Shown here one piece after another: positions 35,035 through 48,342 of a DNA stretch of 64,000 nt. A program made the translations under genes and the position numbers. The notes beneath the pieces are model-generated. The model was not told the DNA's origin, did not search any database, and was given only the letters and a program-made list of their open reading frames with translations. The first letter of the stretch is position 1; each line of letters starts with the position of its first letter. This stretch comes from Dickeya undicola (lineage in GTDB: Bacteria; Pseudomonadota; Gammaproteobacteria; Enterobacterales; Enterobacteriaceae), in NCBI RefSeq assembly GCF_000784735.1, contig NZ_JSYG01000019.1:124001-188000 (forward strand), read 5' to 3'.

Positions 35035-36045
35035 CTAGTGCCCATTATTCAAACTGGCGACGGAATGACGGCGGATCAGCGTCGGGTGGAACAGATTGAT
35101 GGCGTTGGGCAGCGGCGTGTCGTTGGCTAGCGCCAGCGCAATCTGCGCCGCTTGCGTCGCCATCGCGGTAATTGGGTAGCGAATCGTGGTAAGGCGTGGG
35201 CGCAAATAGCGCGACAGCAGCACATCATCAAAACCGATCAACGACATGTCGCGCGGCACCTCAATACCGTTATCACTCAGCACCGCCAGCGCGCCAGCGG
35301 CCATTGGGTCGTTGTAGCAGCTCAGCGCAGTCAGCGGGCGGCCGCGTTCCAGTAGCGTGATCATCGCGGCTTCGCCGCCGCTTTCGTCCGGCTCGCCGTA
35401 GGCGATCAACTGCTCATCCAGCGGAATGGCGTGCTCAGCCAGCGCGTCCCGGTAGCCAGCCAGACGGTCGTCGGCGTCGGAGATGGCGTGGTTAGAGCAC
35501 AGGATACCAATCTGACGGTGCCCTTGCAGAATCAGGTGCCGGGTCGCCAGCCAGGCACCGTAGCGGTTATCCAGCGCCACACAGCGTGCTTCATACCCCG
35601 GCAGGATGCGGTTGATCAGCACCATGCCCGGAATCTGTTCCATCAGTTGCGTGAGTTCCTCATCCGGCAGCATTTTGGCGTGGACCACCAGTGCCGCGCA
35701 GCGGTGACGAATCAACTGTTCGATCGCCTGGCGTTCCTTGTGCGCCACATGGTAGCCATTGCCGATCAACAGGAAGTTGCCGGTGCGATAGGCTTCCTGC
35801 TCCACCGCTTTGACCATCGTGCCGAAAAAGGGATCAGACACGTCGGACACCACCAGCCCCAGCGTTTCGGTGGATTGCTGGGCCAGCGCGCGGGCGTTGG
35901 CGTTCGGGTGGTATTGCAACTGCTGCATGGCCTGTCGTACCGCGTTGCGCGCTTGTGCGCTGGCTTTCGGCGAATCGTTGATGACGCGTGACACGGTTGC
36001 AACCGATACGCCCGCCAGCCTGGCGACGTCCTTAATGGTGGCCAT
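35035..36045 (-). CDS. galR: Galactose operon repressor GalR
   Basis: GalR represses gal genes and is released by galactose. From ATG 36045 the 336-aa protein starts MATIKDVARLAGVSVATVSRVIN and stays close to E. coli GalR throughout (YHPNANARALAQQSTETLGLVVSDVSDPFFG; RYLRPRLTTIRYPITAMATQAAQIALALA). AGGAAA precedes the start. In E. coli it sits next to lysA on one side and omrA/omrB-aas on the other; here PTS/GH1 clusters are inserted on both sides. It is shorter than E. coli GalR (343 aa) at the variable C-terminus. Confidence 0.95.
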   Translation of the reverse strand: MATIKDVARLAGVSVATVSRVINDSPKASAQARNAVRQAMQQLQYHPNANARALAQQSTETLGLVVSDVSDPFFGTMVKAVEQEAYRTGNFLLIGNGYHVAHKERQAIEQLIRHRCAALVVHAKMLPDEELTQLMEQIPGMVLINRILPGYEARCVALDNRYGAWLATRHLILQGHRQIGILCSNHAISDADDRLAGYRDALAEHAIPLDEQLIAYGEPDESGGEAAMITLLERGRPLTALSCYNDPMAAGALAVLSDNGIEVPRDMSLIGFDDVLLSRYLRPRLTTIRYPITAMATQAAQIALALANDTPLPNAINLFHPTLIRRHSVASLNNGH

Positions 36046-36479
36046 GAGGTTTCCTGTTGTTCCTGATGTGAAAATGGTGTGCTGAATCAAGTGACTGCCT
36101 GAGTGTCACGGAATTAGGTCGTAGCCGCAAGGGGTGGGGATCGCAACTTTCACTGCTAACGATGCCGATATGTAAGAAAACCAGGGCAAGCGCCAAAAAA
36201 GCACAGGAAAGCCAGTTTGCTTTTTGGGGCGGTGGAGGTTGTGCCGTACTGTTGCCGCGAGGATTCGGCTGGCGGTCACGGCCGGTTTAAACAGCGATTG
36301 TCTGCCACCTGAATTCAGGCCGATATTAATGGGAAAAATCGCTCGGATTGTATGACGCCCCTGGTTTTTCACGGCTTTATTACAGCCCCTCCGAGAATTT
36401 TACAGTTGGTTGCACTTCGAACGTTTATCTTTCGATTCTGCGCTAGTGATTCGGGATGACTCTCTTTAGAGTAACAAGT
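36046..36479. promoter_or_regulatory. Intergenic region between galR and the Omr sRNA
   Basis: I see no gene in these 434 bp. They hold the divergent promoters of galR and the sRNA. A TAGAGT hexamer at 36467-36472, eight bases before the sRNA start, is a likely -10 element. The AT-rich 36380-36440 stretch could hold the OmpR site expected for Omr RNAs. The second omr copy found in E. coli is not seen. Confidence 0.45.
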
Positions 36480-36571
36480 CCCAGAGGTATTGATGGGTGA
36501 CAAATCGATGTGTTCTCCACATTGAACCATTCAAATTGCACCAACCTACGCGGATGCGTAGGTTTTTTTTT
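36480..36571 (+). ncRNA. omrA: OmrA/OmrB small regulatory RNA
   Basis: The RNA of about 90 nt begins CCCAGAGGTATTGAT, the conserved 5' seed region of OmrA/OmrB that pairs with outer-membrane protein, csgD and other mRNAs through Hfq. It ends in GCACCAACCT and a terminator hairpin CCTACGC/GCGTAGG with nine T. The middle differs from E. coli, as expected for Omr RNAs. Its position between galR and aas is that of omrA-omrB in E. coli; here a bgl-type operon follows it. OmpR-dependent expression is family knowledge. Confidence 0.92.
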
Positions 36572-36693
36572 GCCTGCGTTCTGATAGGCGAGAAAATAAT
36601 ACCCTTGTCACAAATAAAAAAGAAATTCCTCGACCTGTTAGTGACGCGATTGACGCCAAAAATAACGGGTGATAATTTTTTCTCATTGCATAA

Positions 36694-36793
36694 GGCTTGT
36701 TACCGTTCGGCGGGCAAAACATAAGTGCAGCAACAGTATGAAGTCGCCTGACTTCGCTGTGGGCTGTATTTAGGTTTTGCCCGTTTCTGTTTT
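36694..36793 (+). promoter_or_regulatory. RAT antiterminator site and attenuator upstream of bglG
   Basis: The stretch 36694-36720 (starting GGCTTGTTACCG, ending GGGCAAAAC) fits the ribonucleic antiterminator consensus of bgl-type operons. Its 3' part CGGGCAAAAC (36711-36720) is also the left arm of a terminator with GTTTTGCCCG (36774-36783) and a T-rich tail (36784-36793). The two structures are mutually exclusive: BglG-type protein bound to the RAT would prevent termination before bglG. Confidence 0.8.
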
Positions 36794-36805
36794 CAGGAGA
36801 ATGCG

Positions 36806-37657
36806 ATGAAGATAACTCAAGTCCTGAATAATAATGTAGTCAGCGTGATCGACAATCAGGGGCAGGAGCTTATCTTGACCGGCTGCGGATTGGGTTTTCA
36901 TTCCCGAACCGGGCAGGATGTGGAAATGTCGAAGGTGGAGAAAATATTCCGTTTGCAGGATAACGCTATTTCCGCGCGTTTTAAGGATCTGGCGCAGGAA
37001 ATCCCGTTGGAAATATTGCAGCTCACCAGTGATATTGTCGAAACGGTGAAAAAACAGCTTCAGCAGAAATTGAGTGAAGGCATTTATGTCACGTTAGCGG
37101 ATCACCTGGCATTCGCCTTACAGTGCCAGCGCAACGGCACCCTGATTCAGAACCCGCTGCACTGGGAAGTCCGGCACTTCTACAAGCAAGAGTACGCGGT
37201 GGCGGAGCAGGCGCTGGTGTTGATACAGGAAACGTTGGGCGTCACACTACCGGAAGATGAAGCTTGCAGTATTGCGTTGCATATCGTCAATGCTGAGCTT
37301 GGCGATAATATCGGCAATATGAAGCAGATTACGCAACTGATTTCTCAGGTGCAGAATATCGTCAAATATTATTTTCAGGTGCCGCTGGATGAAAATAATA
37401 GTAATTATTACCGCTTCATTACCCACCTGAAGTTTTTTTCTCAGCGCGTGGTGGAGGGGGCTTCGCTGGATAATGACGACGGCGATTTATTTACCATGGT
37501 TCAGCAACGTTATCAAAAAACGCTGGGCTGTGTAGAAGTCATTAATACCTTTATCAAAAAAAACTACCAACACACCATGACCAATTCGGAGAAACTCTAC
37601 TTAACCATTCATATCGATAATATGATTCATTGTCTTACCCCCAATAATTCGAGTTGA
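36806..37657 (+). CDS. BglG/LicT-family transcriptional antiterminator
   Basis: The 283-aa protein has an N-terminal RNA-binding CAT domain (MKITQVLNNNVVSVIDNQGQELILTGCGLGF, residues 1-60) and two PTS regulation domains with conserved histidines (VTLADHLAFALQ; SIALHIVNAEL; LYLTIHIDNM). PTS-dependent phosphorylation by the linked permease keeps it inactive until sugar is present, when it binds the RAT upstream. It is the first gene of the operon bglG-bglF-GH1-GH1 and corresponds in type to arbG of Dickeya and bglG of E. coli. Confidence 0.93.
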   Translation: MKITQVLNNNVVSVIDNQGQELILTGCGLGFHSRTGQDVEMSKVEKIFRLQDNAISARFKDLAQEIPLEILQLTSDIVETVKKQLQQKLSEGIYVTLADHLAFALQCQRNGTLIQNPLHWEVRHFYKQEYAVAEQALVLIQETLGVTLPEDEACSIALHIVNAELGDNIGNMKQITQLISQVQNIVKYYFQVPLDENNSNYYRFITHLKFFSQRVVEGASLDNDDGDLFTMVQQRYQKTLGCVEVINTFIKKNYQHTMTNSEKLYLTIHIDNMIHCLTPNNSS

Positions 37658-37692
37658 GGGCCACCCACACACCGGCAACGTGAAGTATGACG

Positions 37693-37785
37693 GGTATAAA
37701 TCATTCCGAATAGGCTTGTTACTGGCAGCGGCGATATCCGCTGACTCAGGCAAACCCCAGAGGAACAAGGCGCCACGGTAAATAC
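37693..37785 (+). promoter_or_regulatory. Possible second RAT-like site before the PTS permease gene
   Basis: GGCTTGTTACTG at 37713 and CAGGCAAACC at 37747 match the two ends of the RAT consensus, but the part between them is enlarged and forms its own stem (AGCGG...CCGCT). A second terminator-antiterminator between bglG and bglF is known in E. coli. Here the downstream terminator is less clear; CACGG/CCGTG and GAAATC/GATTTC hairpins follow at 37774-37816. Confidence 0.5.
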
Positions 37786-37837
37786 CGTGCGGTTGTTGTA
37801 GAAATCGTAAGATTTCTTTCTGGAAAGAGGAATTGTT

Positions 37838-39754
37838 ATGTCAGTAAATTATCAGGAGACAGCAAAGAATATTGTGGCGCTTGTCGGGGGGGAAGGAAAT
37901 ATCCGACAGGTTTTTCATTGTATTACCCGATTGCGTTTTTATTTGCATGAAGCGCAGCGTATTGACCGCGCCCAGCTAGAAGCATTAGACGGGGTAATAG
38001 GTATTAACGTCGCCGGTGAACAGTTTCAGGTCATCATCGGCAACGAAGTAGCAGATGTTTACCGGGCGTTGATCCGGCAGTTTCCTCCGCTGGCGAATCA
38101 GGCCGCCGATACCCCGGAGGCCGGGCGACCAAGACACCCCATCTCGGCACTGTTGGAAGCCTTTTCCAGCATTTTCTCGCCGATTATCCCGGCCATTGCC
38201 GGTGCCGGTATCCTGAAAGGGATCCTGTCGCTGCTGGTGGCGTTGCACTGGGTATCAAACACCAACCAAACCTACCTGATTCTGTCTGCCATCAGCGACG
38301 GCATTTTCTACTTTATGCCACTGGTGCTGGCGTTCAGTGCTGCCCACAAGTTTGGCTGTAATCCGTATGTGGCGGTAGCGTTGGCGGCCACGCTGTTGCA
38401 TCCCACATTGACCAAGCTGTTTGCGGGCGGTGGTGAGATTACCTTTCTTGGATTGCCGGTATCGCCAGTGTCTTACGCTTCGTCGGTGATCCCGATCCTG
38501 CTGGCGGTGTGGCTGATGTCCTGGGTGGAGCGCCGTGTGGACCGCTTCATGCCCGGTGCGCTGAAGACCATGTTCGTGCCGCTACTGACATTGCTGATCG
38601 TCGCACCAGTGATGCTGATTGTCATCGGTCCGATCGGCATTATTGTGGGCAACCAGCTTTCCACCGGCATTGTCTGGCTGGTGGATAACATGGGCATTCT
38701 GGCCGGGCTGATTCTGGGCGGCACGCTGTCGATGATCATCATCACCGGTATGCACTATGTGTTGATCCCCATCATGATCAATAACATCAGCAAGATGGGG
38801 TTCGATCCGTTCAAGATAATCTTTTATATCGCCAACATGGGGCAAGCCGGTGCAGCCTTCGGCGTGTTCCTGCGCGCCCGTGACAAGAAAACCAAGTCGC
38901 TGGCGTTATCCACCAGCCTGACCGCCACTATGGGCATCACCGAACCGGCGATGTACGGCGTCAATATCCGTTTCAAACGCCCGTTCGCCGCTGCGTTGAT
39001 TGGCGGTGCCTGCGGTGGTGCATTCGCCATGTTTTTCGGGGTCAAAACCTACGCCTTTGCCTTGAGCGGGCTGCCGGGATTACCCGCGCTGGTGGGGCCG
39101 ACCTTCCTGTACGCGCTGGCTAGCATGGCGATTTCCTTTGTCACGGCTACGGTGGTGACCTGCGTGCTTGGATTTGAGGAGAACGTGGGGAAAGTCGCGA
39201 CATCGCAAGAAGGGCAGGTGGTCATGCCTGCCGCGCCGGTGGTGCTGAGTGAGCCTGGTAATCAATTGTTTAATAAAGAGACGTCTTTCCACAACGAAAA
39301 GCTGTTCGCGCCGGTAGCCGGGCGAGTGGTGGCGCTAGATAGCCTTAGCGATCCGGTGTTTGCCGGGGAGGTTTTTGGCAAAGGGATCGCCATCTATCCG
39401 GAAAGCGGCGAGCTGTTGTCGCCGGTCAATGGGCGCATCGAGTCGATATTCGACACCCACCACGCGCTGACGCTCAAAAGCGATACCGGCGCTGAGGTGC
39501 TGATCCACATCGGCATCGATACCGTCAAGCTTGGCGGCCGTCACTTTATCCGTCACGCCCAACCGGGGCAGATAGTGGAAGTCGGCGAGCCGTTGGTGAG
39601 CTTCGACCTGTCGGCACTGCTGGCGGAAGGGATTGACCCCAGTGTGATCATGATTGTTACCAATACTGAATGTTATGGCGAAGTGAGCCCGTTGCTCAAT
39701 GGCGACGTTCACTCGCGCGACGCGTTGATGAAACTGACCGCGGCGGCGGCCTAA
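37838..39754 (+). CDS. PTS beta-glucoside-specific IIBCA permease (BglF type)
   Basis: The 638-aa fused permease imports and phosphorylates beta-glucosides. The order is IIB (residues 1-90, phospho-Cys28 in HCITRLRF), membrane IIC (about 105-460, ten hydrophobic segments, GITEPAMYGVN), then IIA (about 485-625, with VLIHIGIDTVKLGG carrying the phospho-histidine). It would also phosphorylate the BglG-type antiterminator. AAGAGGA precedes ATG 37838. The gene ends 12 bp before the first of two GH1 genes. Confidence 0.93.
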   Translation: MSVNYQETAKNIVALVGGEGNIRQVFHCITRLRFYLHEAQRIDRAQLEALDGVIGINVAGEQFQVIIGNEVADVYRALIRQFPPLANQAADTPEAGRPRHPISALLEAFSSIFSPIIPAIAGAGILKGILSLLVALHWVSNTNQTYLILSAISDGIFYFMPLVLAFSAAHKFGCNPYVAVALAATLLHPTLTKLFAGGGEITFLGLPVSPVSYASSVIPILLAVWLMSWVERRVDRFMPGALKTMFVPLLTLLIVAPVMLIVIGPIGIIVGNQLSTGIVWLVDNMGILAGLILGGTLSMIIITGMHYVLIPIMINNISKMGFDPFKIIFYIANMGQAGAAFGVFLRARDKKTKSLALSTSLTATMGITEPAMYGVNIRFKRPFAAALIGGACGGAFAMFFGVKTYAFALSGLPGLPALVGPTFLYALASMAISFVTATVVTCVLGFEENVGKVATSQEGQVVMPAAPVVLSEPGNQLFNKETSFHNEKLFAPVAGRVVALDSLSDPVFAGEVFGKGIAIYPESGELLSPVNGRIESIFDTHHALTLKSDTGAEVLIHIGIDTVKLGGRHFIRHAQPGQIVEVGEPLVSFDLSALLAEGIDPSVIMIVTNTECYGEVSPLLNGDVHSRDALMKLTAAAA

Positions 39755-41236
<1,482 letters not shown>

Positions 41237-41280
41237 TTCAAACGCCGATAGCGTGAGCTGTCGGCTTTACCGGATAGTAA

Positions 41281-42687
<1,407 letters not shown>

Positions 42688-42989
42688 CCCTTCCGCTGGG
42701 CGGGCCGCCACCCGCCCGATCTTTCTTCGCCGCAGTTTGATGATTTTCTACTGTTTTTTGACGCCCCTTCACGGCTGATTTCGGCGGTGTTTTCATCGCT
42801 AATGTTGGTAAGGTTTATGGTATGGTGAACCCGTTGACGGGGAGCGGCGCTGCAATGCGCGCGTTATCCTGGCGTGGTGCTTGTATCGGTGGCGAAAGTG
42901 AACAATCGATGGGAGCGAGCTGCCGTGAACAATCGGCGACATCTAGGTCCAAACCGGACAAGGTTACTGTTTATACATAGGGAGGTGGG
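42688..42989. other. Spacer between the bgl-type operon and aas
   Basis: A GC-rich hairpin GGGCGGG/CCCGCCC at 42699-42718 followed by ATCTTTCTT probably ends the bgl-type operon. No gene is seen in the rest. The aas promoter must lie in the 3' half, and the ribosome site GGGAGG is at 42979-42984. Confidence 0.45.
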
Positions 42990-45188
42990 ATGATTTATAC
43001 CTTTTTACGCTGGGTACTGCAGCATCTGTACCGCATTCAGGTAACGGGTGACGAAAGCAGTTTCCGGCAGTCAAAGATATTGATTACCCCAAACCACGTT
43101 TCATTCCTTGATGGCGTGTTGATGGCGCTGTTTCTGCCGGTACAAAGCAAACCGGTGTTCGCCGTCTATTCCAATATCACCAACCAGTGGTTCATGCGCT
43201 GGCTGAAACCCTATATCGATTTTCTGCCGCTGGACCCGACCAAACCGCTGGCGATTAAACAGTTGATCCGGTTGGTGGAGCAAGGCCGACCGGTGGTGGT
43301 GTTCCCTGAAGGGCGTATCACCGTTACCGGTTCACTGATGAAAATTTACAGCGGCGCGGCATTTGTGGCTGCCCGCGCAGGTGCGGCGGTGGTGCCTGTG
43401 CGCATCGAAGGACCGGAGTTCACCCATTTCGGCCGTCTGGGCAGTGTGTTGCGTCGCCGTCTGTTTCCGCAGATTTCACTGCATTTTTTACCACCGGCTC
43501 AACTGCCGATGCCGGTGGCCTCGTCGGCGCGCGAACGCCGCGAGCTGGCGGGAGAAGCGTTGCATCGCATCATGATGGACGCCCGCATGGCGGTGCGCCC
43601 GCGGCATACGTTATATGAAGCCTTTCTGGCCGCCTGCGCGCGTTACGGTTACCACTCGCCTTGTATTGAAGACATCAACCTGAAGGAAGACAGCTACCAC
43701 GGTCTGCTGAAAAAATCGCTCGGGGTATCGCGCATTCTGCAACGCTTTACCGGTGAGCGCGAACATGTCGGGCTGCTGCTGCCCAACACCACCGTCACCG
43801 CCGCTGCAATCCTCGGGGCGTCACTCGGCAGCCGGGTGCCTGCCATGCTCAACTACACCGCTGGGGCGAAAGGGATTCAGAGCGCGATGACCGCGGCGCG
43901 GATCAAAACCATCGTCACCTCGCGGCAGTTTCTGGAAAAAGGCAAGTTGACCCACCTGCCGCAGCAGGTGAAAGAGGCGAACTGGGTCTATCTGGAAGAT
44001 TTGAAGGATACCGTTACGCTGTCGGACAAACTGTGGATCCTGTTCCATCTGCTGTTCCCGACACGCGCCATGCGCCCGCAACAGCCGGACGACGCGGCGG
44101 TAATCCTGTTTACCTCCGGCTCGGAGGGCAACCCGAAAGGCGTGGTGCATAGCCACAACAGCCTGACGGCCAACGTGGAGCAGATCCGCACCGTGGCCGA
44201 TTTCACGCCGCGTGACCGTTTTATGTCGGCGCTGCCACTGTTCCACGCCTTCGGGCTGACGGTGGGGCTGCTGACACCGCTAATGACCGGTGCACGGGTG
44301 TTCCTCTACCCGAGTCCGTTGCATTATCGCATTGTGCCGGAACTGGTGTATGACCGTAACTGCACGGTGCTGTTCGGCACCTCCACCTTTCTTGGGCACT
44401 ATGCACGCTTCGCCCATCCGTATGATTTTGCTCGCCTGCGTTACGTGGTGGCCGGGGCGGAAAAACTGTCCGAGCAGGTGCGGGCCGCGTGGCAGGATAA
44501 ATTCGGTATCCGCATTCTGGAAGGCTATGGCGTGACCGAATGCGCGCCGGTGGTAGCGATCAACGTACCGATGGCGTGCAAACTGCATTCCGTCGGCCGG
44601 TTGTTGCCGGGCATTGAGTCGCGGTTGATTCCGGTGCCGGGTATCCATCACGGCGGCCGTCTGCAACTGCGCGGGCCGAACGTAATGAAAGGTTATTTAC
44701 GGGTGGAGAACCCCGGTGAGCTGGAGTTGCCCGCAGCGGAAAATGAGCTGGGGCAGCGTGAAGCGAACTGGTACGACACCGGCGACATCGTCGATGTGGA
44801 TGAACAAGGCTTCTGCACCATCGTTGGTCGTGTTAAGCGCTTTGCCAAGCTGGCCGGGGAAATGGTGTCGCTGGAAAGCGTGGAGCAACTGGCGAATCAG
44901 GTATCGCCGCAGGCGCAGCACGCCGCCAGCGCCCGCAGCGACAGCAGTAAAGGAGAAGCGCTGGTGCTGTTTACCACCGATGCTAACCTGGCTCGCGACA
45001 GCTTGCTGGCACAGGCCCGTTCGAACGGTACGCCAGAACTGGCGGTGCCACGCGACATCCGTTACCTGAAGGAATTACCGTTATTGGGCAGCGGCAAACC
45101 GGATTTCGTCACGCTGCGCCAACTGGCGGAACAGCCTGCTGGTGACGTCGCAGCGGACGCCGGGGAACAACCGGAGCATGATGCATGA
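42990..45188 (+). CDS. aas: Bifunctional acyl-[ACP] synthetase / lysophospholipid acyltransferase Aas
   Basis: The 732-aa inner-membrane protein re-acylates lysophosphatidylethanolamine. It has an N-terminal PlsC-type acyltransferase domain (NHVSFLD at residues 35-41; [10 protein letters not shown]) and a C-terminal AMP-binding acyl-ACP synthetase domain ([41 protein letters not shown]). It overlaps lplT by ATGA, the conserved pair in which LplT flips lysophospholipids inward for Aas. Confidence 0.96.
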   Translation: MIYTFLRWVLQHLYRIQVTGDESSFRQSKILITPNHVSFLDGVLMALFLPVQSKPVFAVYSNITNQWFMRWLKPYIDFLPLDPTKPLAIKQLIRLVEQGRPVVVFPEGRITVTGSLMKIYSGAAFVAARAGAAVVPVRIEGPEFTHFGRLGSVLRRRLFPQISLHFLPPAQLPMPVASSARERRELAGEALHRIMMDARMAVRPRHTLYEAFLAACARYGYHSPCIEDINLKEDSYHGLLKKSLGVSRILQRFTGEREHVGLLLPNTTVTAAAILGASLGSRVPAMLNYTAGAKGIQSAMTAARIKTIVTSRQFLEKGKLTHLPQQVKEANWVYLEDLKDTVTLSDKLWILFHLLFPTRAMRPQQPDDAAVILFTSGSEGNPKGVVHSHNSLTANVEQIRTVADFTPRDRFMSALPLFHAFGLTVGLLTPLMTGARVFLYPSPLHYRIVPELVYDRNCTVLFGTSTFLGHYARFAHPYDFARLRYVVAGAEKLSEQVRAAWQDKFGIRILEGYGVTECAPVVAINVPMACKLHSVGRLLPGIESRLIPVPGIHHGGRLQLRGPNVMKGYLRVENPGELELPAAENELGQREANWYDTGDIVDVDEQGFCTIVGRVKRFAKLAGEMVSLESVEQLANQVSPQAQHAASARSDSSKGEALVLFTTDANLARDSLLAQARSNGTPELAVPRDIRYLKELPLLGSGKPDFVTLRQLAEQPAGDVAADAGEQPEHDA

Positions 45189-46432
45189 GTAATCAGATTT
45201 CTCCCTCGTCATCGCTGTTTTCCCGTGGCATGAATGCGGTGATGGTGGCGCAGTTTTTCTCTGCCTTCGGCGATAACGCGCTGCTGTTCGCTACGCTGGC
45301 GCTGGTGAAGTCGCTGGCGTATCCCGACTGGAGTCAGCCTTTCCTGCAGATGGGGTTTGTCGCCGCTTATATCGTGCTGGCACCCTTTGTCGGCCAGTTC
45401 GCCGACAGTTTCGCCAAAGGGCGGGTGATGATGTTCGCCAACGCCCTGAAGCTCGCGGGGGCGTTGTTGATCTGTCTGGGGGGGAATCCGTTCCTGGGTT
45501 ACACGCTGGTAGGGTTGGGTGCGGCCGCTTATTCTCCGGCCAAGTACGGCATTCTGGGCGAAATCACCCACGGCGATCAGCTGGTGAAAGCCAACGGTCT
45601 GATGGAGGCCTCCACCATCGCCGCCATTCTCACCGGGTCGGTGGTGGGTGGCGTGCTGGCCGACTGGCATATCTACGGCGCGCTGGCGGTGTGTGCGCTG
45701 GCTTATGGCATCGCGCTGGCCGCCAACCTGCTGATTCCGAAACTGGCGGCGGCGCGCCCCGGCGCGTCCTGGCGTCCGGCGCGTATGACCCGCTCGTTCT
45801 TTGACGCCTGCCGCGTACTGTGGCGTAACGGTGAAACCCGCTTTTCGCTGGTCGGCACTGGCATGTTCTGGGGCGCGGGCGTGACGCTGCGTTTCCTGCT
45901 GGTGCTGTGGGTGCCGCTGGCGCTGGGCATCAACGACAACTCGACGCCGACGCTGCTCAACGCCATGGTGGCGGTAGGGATTGTGGTCGGCGCGGCGGCG
46001 GCCGGTAAACTGGTGACGCTGAAAACCGTGCGCCGCTGCCTGCCTGCCGGGGTATTGATCGGCGTGATGGTGGTGGTGTTCACCCTGCAACACAGCCTGA
46101 TTAGCGCTTACGCCTGCCTGCTGGTACTGGGGGCGCTGGGCGGCTTCTTCATCGTACCGCTTAATGCCTTGTTGCAGGAACGCGGCCGGGAGAGCGTGGG
46201 GGCGGGCAACGCCATTGCGGTACAGAACCTGGGTGAAAACGGTGCCATGTTGTTGATGCTGGCGCTCTATTCGCTGGCGGTGAAGGTCGGCGTACCGGTA
46301 CTGGCGATCGGCGTTGGCTTCGGTGTGCTGTTTACGCTGGGCATTACTGGTTTGTGGGGCTGGGTGCAGCTCACCCAATGGCGGCGTCGGCCTGAGCCGA
46401 CGGCAACGACCGATTCGGCCGATGATGAATAA
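45185..46432 (+). CDS. lplT: Lysophospholipid transporter LplT
   Basis: This 415-aa major-facilitator protein has 12 predicted membrane helices and begins [32 protein letters not shown], as in E. coli LplT. It moves lysophosphatidylethanolamine across the inner membrane to Aas. It overlaps aas by four bases and ends 9 bp before elaA. Confidence 0.95.
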   Translation: MSNQISPSSSLFSRGMNAVMVAQFFSAFGDNALLFATLALVKSLAYPDWSQPFLQMGFVAAYIVLAPFVGQFADSFAKGRVMMFANALKLAGALLICLGGNPFLGYTLVGLGAAAYSPAKYGILGEITHGDQLVKANGLMEASTIAAILTGSVVGGVLADWHIYGALAVCALAYGIALAANLLIPKLAAARPGASWRPARMTRSFFDACRVLWRNGETRFSLVGTGMFWGAGVTLRFLLVLWVPLALGINDNSTPTLLNAMVAVGIVVGAAAAGKLVTLKTVRRCLPAGVLIGVMVVVFTLQHSLISAYACLLVLGALGGFFIVPLNALLQERGRESVGAGNAIAVQNLGENGAMLLMLALYSLAVKVGVPVLAIGVGFGVLFTLGITGLWGWVQLTQWRRRPEPTATTDSADDE

Positions 46433-46441
46433 GGAACGGCG

Positions 46442-46897
46442 ATGAGTCTGATTTGGCATGACTGGGGTGTGAAAGACCTGAATCCGTATGCGCTGTACGA
46501 CATTTTGCGCCTACGCAGCCAGGTGTTTGTGGTAGAGCAGCAATGCGCCTATCAGGATCTGGACGGTTTGGATCTGGTGGACGGCAATCGCCATGTCACG
46601 GCCTGGCAAAACGGCCGCCTGATCGCCTGCGCGCGCTTGCTGGCACCCCATGACGGGCAGGACGCGGTAACCATCGGCCGGGTGGTGGTTGCCCCTGATG
46701 CGCGCGGTCAGCAGTTAGGCCATCAATTGTTGATGCATTCACAGGCCGCCTGCGTCCGACACTGGCCGGGACGGGCGCAGTATCTGTCTGCACAGGCGCA
46801 TTTACAGCATTTCTACCAGCAATTTGGTTTTGCGGTGTGTGGCGAGGGTTACGACGAGGATGGGATTCCCCACGTGCCGATGCGAACGGCGGGGTAA
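46442..46897 (+). CDS. elaA: ElaA-type GNAT acetyltransferase
   Basis: The 151-aa protein follows ElaA closely: ALYDILRLRSQVFVVEQQCAYQDLDG near the N-terminus, the acetyl-CoA motif VVVAPDARGQQLGHQLL, and the ending CGEGYDEDGIPHVPM. Its cellular substrate is not established. It is 9 bp downstream of lplT and may share its transcript. A GC-rich hairpin (46919-46941) follows. Confidence 0.92.
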   Translation: MSLIWHDWGVKDLNPYALYDILRLRSQVFVVEQQCAYQDLDGLDLVDGNRHVTAWQNGRLIACARLLAPHDGQDAVTIGRVVVAPDARGQQLGHQLLMHSQAACVRHWPGRAQYLSAQAHLQHFYQQFGFAVCGEGYDEDGIPHVPMRTAG

Positions 46898-46949
46898 TCG
46901 TGGCTCTGGAAAGATGATCCGCCTGCCAGTACAGCAGGCGGGACACCGG

Positions 46950-47078
46950 TCAACTGGCGGAGTGGGAAATGGTGCTGCCGAGTTTCTGAACGTCCTGACC
47001 AAATCCGCGCGCGGTATTACAGCCGCTTAATGCGCTCGCCATGAATAGGGTTGCGGCCAGTAAGATTAGGGTTTTCAT
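46950..47078 (-). CDS. Entericidin-type small lipoprotein
   Basis: The 42-aa product has a lipoprotein signal peptide with lipobox LSGC (Cys20), then the short helical tail NTARGFGQDVQKLGSTISHS. This is the EcnA/EcnB pattern, a small outer-membrane lipoprotein pair linked to stationary-phase lysis. AAAAGG lies upstream of ATG 47078. Only one gene is seen where enteric bacteria often carry two. Confidence 0.85.
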   Translation of the reverse strand: MKTLILLAATLFMASALSGCNTARGFGQDVQKLGSTISHSAS

Positions 47079-47202
47079 GGTGGTTTACCTTTTAGAGCGG
47101 GGCAAATCCCGCCTTCACTTTGTCATAATCCCACATCGGAATTCAACGTATCCTCAATCTGTTAAGCTAGCTTTTTGTGCTGCTCTCTTATCCTTCTACT
47201 GC

Positions 47203-48342
47203 TCATTCTTCCGCCAGAAACAGCTCCAGCAACGAGTTGAGAAACAGCTTGCCGTGCTCGGTCACCTGCCAGTGTTGCGCGGTTTCGGTCAGGTAACCTT
47301 GCGCCAGCGCCTCATCTATCTGCGCCCTGATGGTGCTTTCCGGTAGCCCGGTGTAAGCGGTGAAATCAGCTCGCGGTGCCGGTTCCAGCAGCCGGAAACG
47401 GTTCATGAAGAACTCGAACGGACGGTCGGCCATCGCCACTTCATCGCGCTGATGCAGGTAATTCCCCTGCATGTAACCGCGTGGGTGGCGGGTTTTTACC
47501 GTGCGTACAATACGGCCATCGGCGAAGGTAACTTTGCCGTGTGCCCCGCAGCCGATGCCCAGATAATCACCGAAGCGCCAGTAATTGAGGTTGTGTTGGC
47601 ACTGGTAACCCGGTTTGGCGTAGGCCGAGGTTTCATACTGCTGATAACCGGCGTCGCTCAGCAAACGGTGGCCCTGTTCGAAAATGTCCCACAGTGCGTC
47701 GTCATCCGGCAGCGTCGGTGGGCGCGAGCCGAACAACGTATTCGGTTCGATGGTTAACTGATACCAGGACAAGTGTGGCGGGTTGAGCGCAATGGCCTGG
47801 CGCAGGTCGTCCAGCGCTTCATCCAGCGACTGGTCCGGCAGCCCGTGCATCAGGTCGAGGTTGAAACTGCGTAACCCCAGACCGGCAGCCAGCCGGGCGG
47901 CGCGCCTGGCCTCTTCTGGACCGTGGATACGTCCCAGCCGTGTCAGTTTATCCGGGCTGAAACTCTGTACGCCGATGGAAATCCGGTTAACGCCTGCGCG
48001 CTGGTAGCCGCTGAAACGGTCGGCTTCCACCGTGCCAGGGTTGGCTTCCATGGTGATCTCTGCCTCGGCCGGTAACGACAACCGATCCCGCACGCCATCC
48101 AGCAACTGTTGCATTGCCTCGGCGCTGAGCAGGCTCGGCGTGCCGCCGCCAATAAAAATGCTGTGCAGGGGGCGTCCGCCAGCTAGCGGCAGGTCGGCAT
48201 CCAGATCCGCCAGCAGGTGCGCCACGTAATCGTCGTGCGGCACCTCGCCTTTCAGCGCGTGGGAGTTGAAGTCGCAGTAGGGGCACTTCTGCACGCACCA
48301 GGGAATGTGGATGTACAGGCTGAGCGGCGGCAGATTAAGCAT
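47203..48342 (-). CDS. hemW: Haem chaperone HemW (radical SAM)
   Basis: This 379-aa CPO-like radical SAM protein binds haem and a 4Fe-4S cluster through CVQKCPYC (CxxxCxxC, residues 15-22 region). The motifs IGGGTPSLL and [15 protein letters not shown] are typical. ATG 48342 overlaps the rdgB 3' end by 8 bp, as in many enterobacteria; upstream sequence to 48396 is not used. It is the last gene of the yggS-proC-yggT-yggU-rdgB-hemW run. Confidence 0.95.
   Translation of the reverse strand: MLNLPPLSLYIHIPWCVQKCPYCDFNSHALKGEVPHDDYVAHLLADLDADLPLAGGRPLHSIFIGGGTPSLLSAEAMQQLLDGVRDRLSLPAEAEITMEANPGTVEADRFSGYQRAGVNRISIGVQSFSPDKLTRLGRIHGPEEARRAARLAAGLGLRSFNLDLMHGLPDQSLDEALDDLRQAIALNPPHLSWYQLTIEPNTLFGSRPPTLPDDDALWDIFEQGHRLLSDAGYQQYETSAYAKPGYQCQHNLNYWRFGDYLGIGCGAHGKVTFADGRIVRTVKTRHPRGYMQGNYLHQRDEVAMADRPFEFFMNRFRLLEPAPRADFTAYTGLPESTIRAQIDEALAQGYLTETAQHWQVTEHGKLFLNSLLELFLAEE

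Noticed and set aside
36497-36724. 75-codon frame overlapping the Omr sRNA and the bgl leader
   Set aside because: It spans an intrinsic terminator and the antiterminator site, so it is not a plausible gene.
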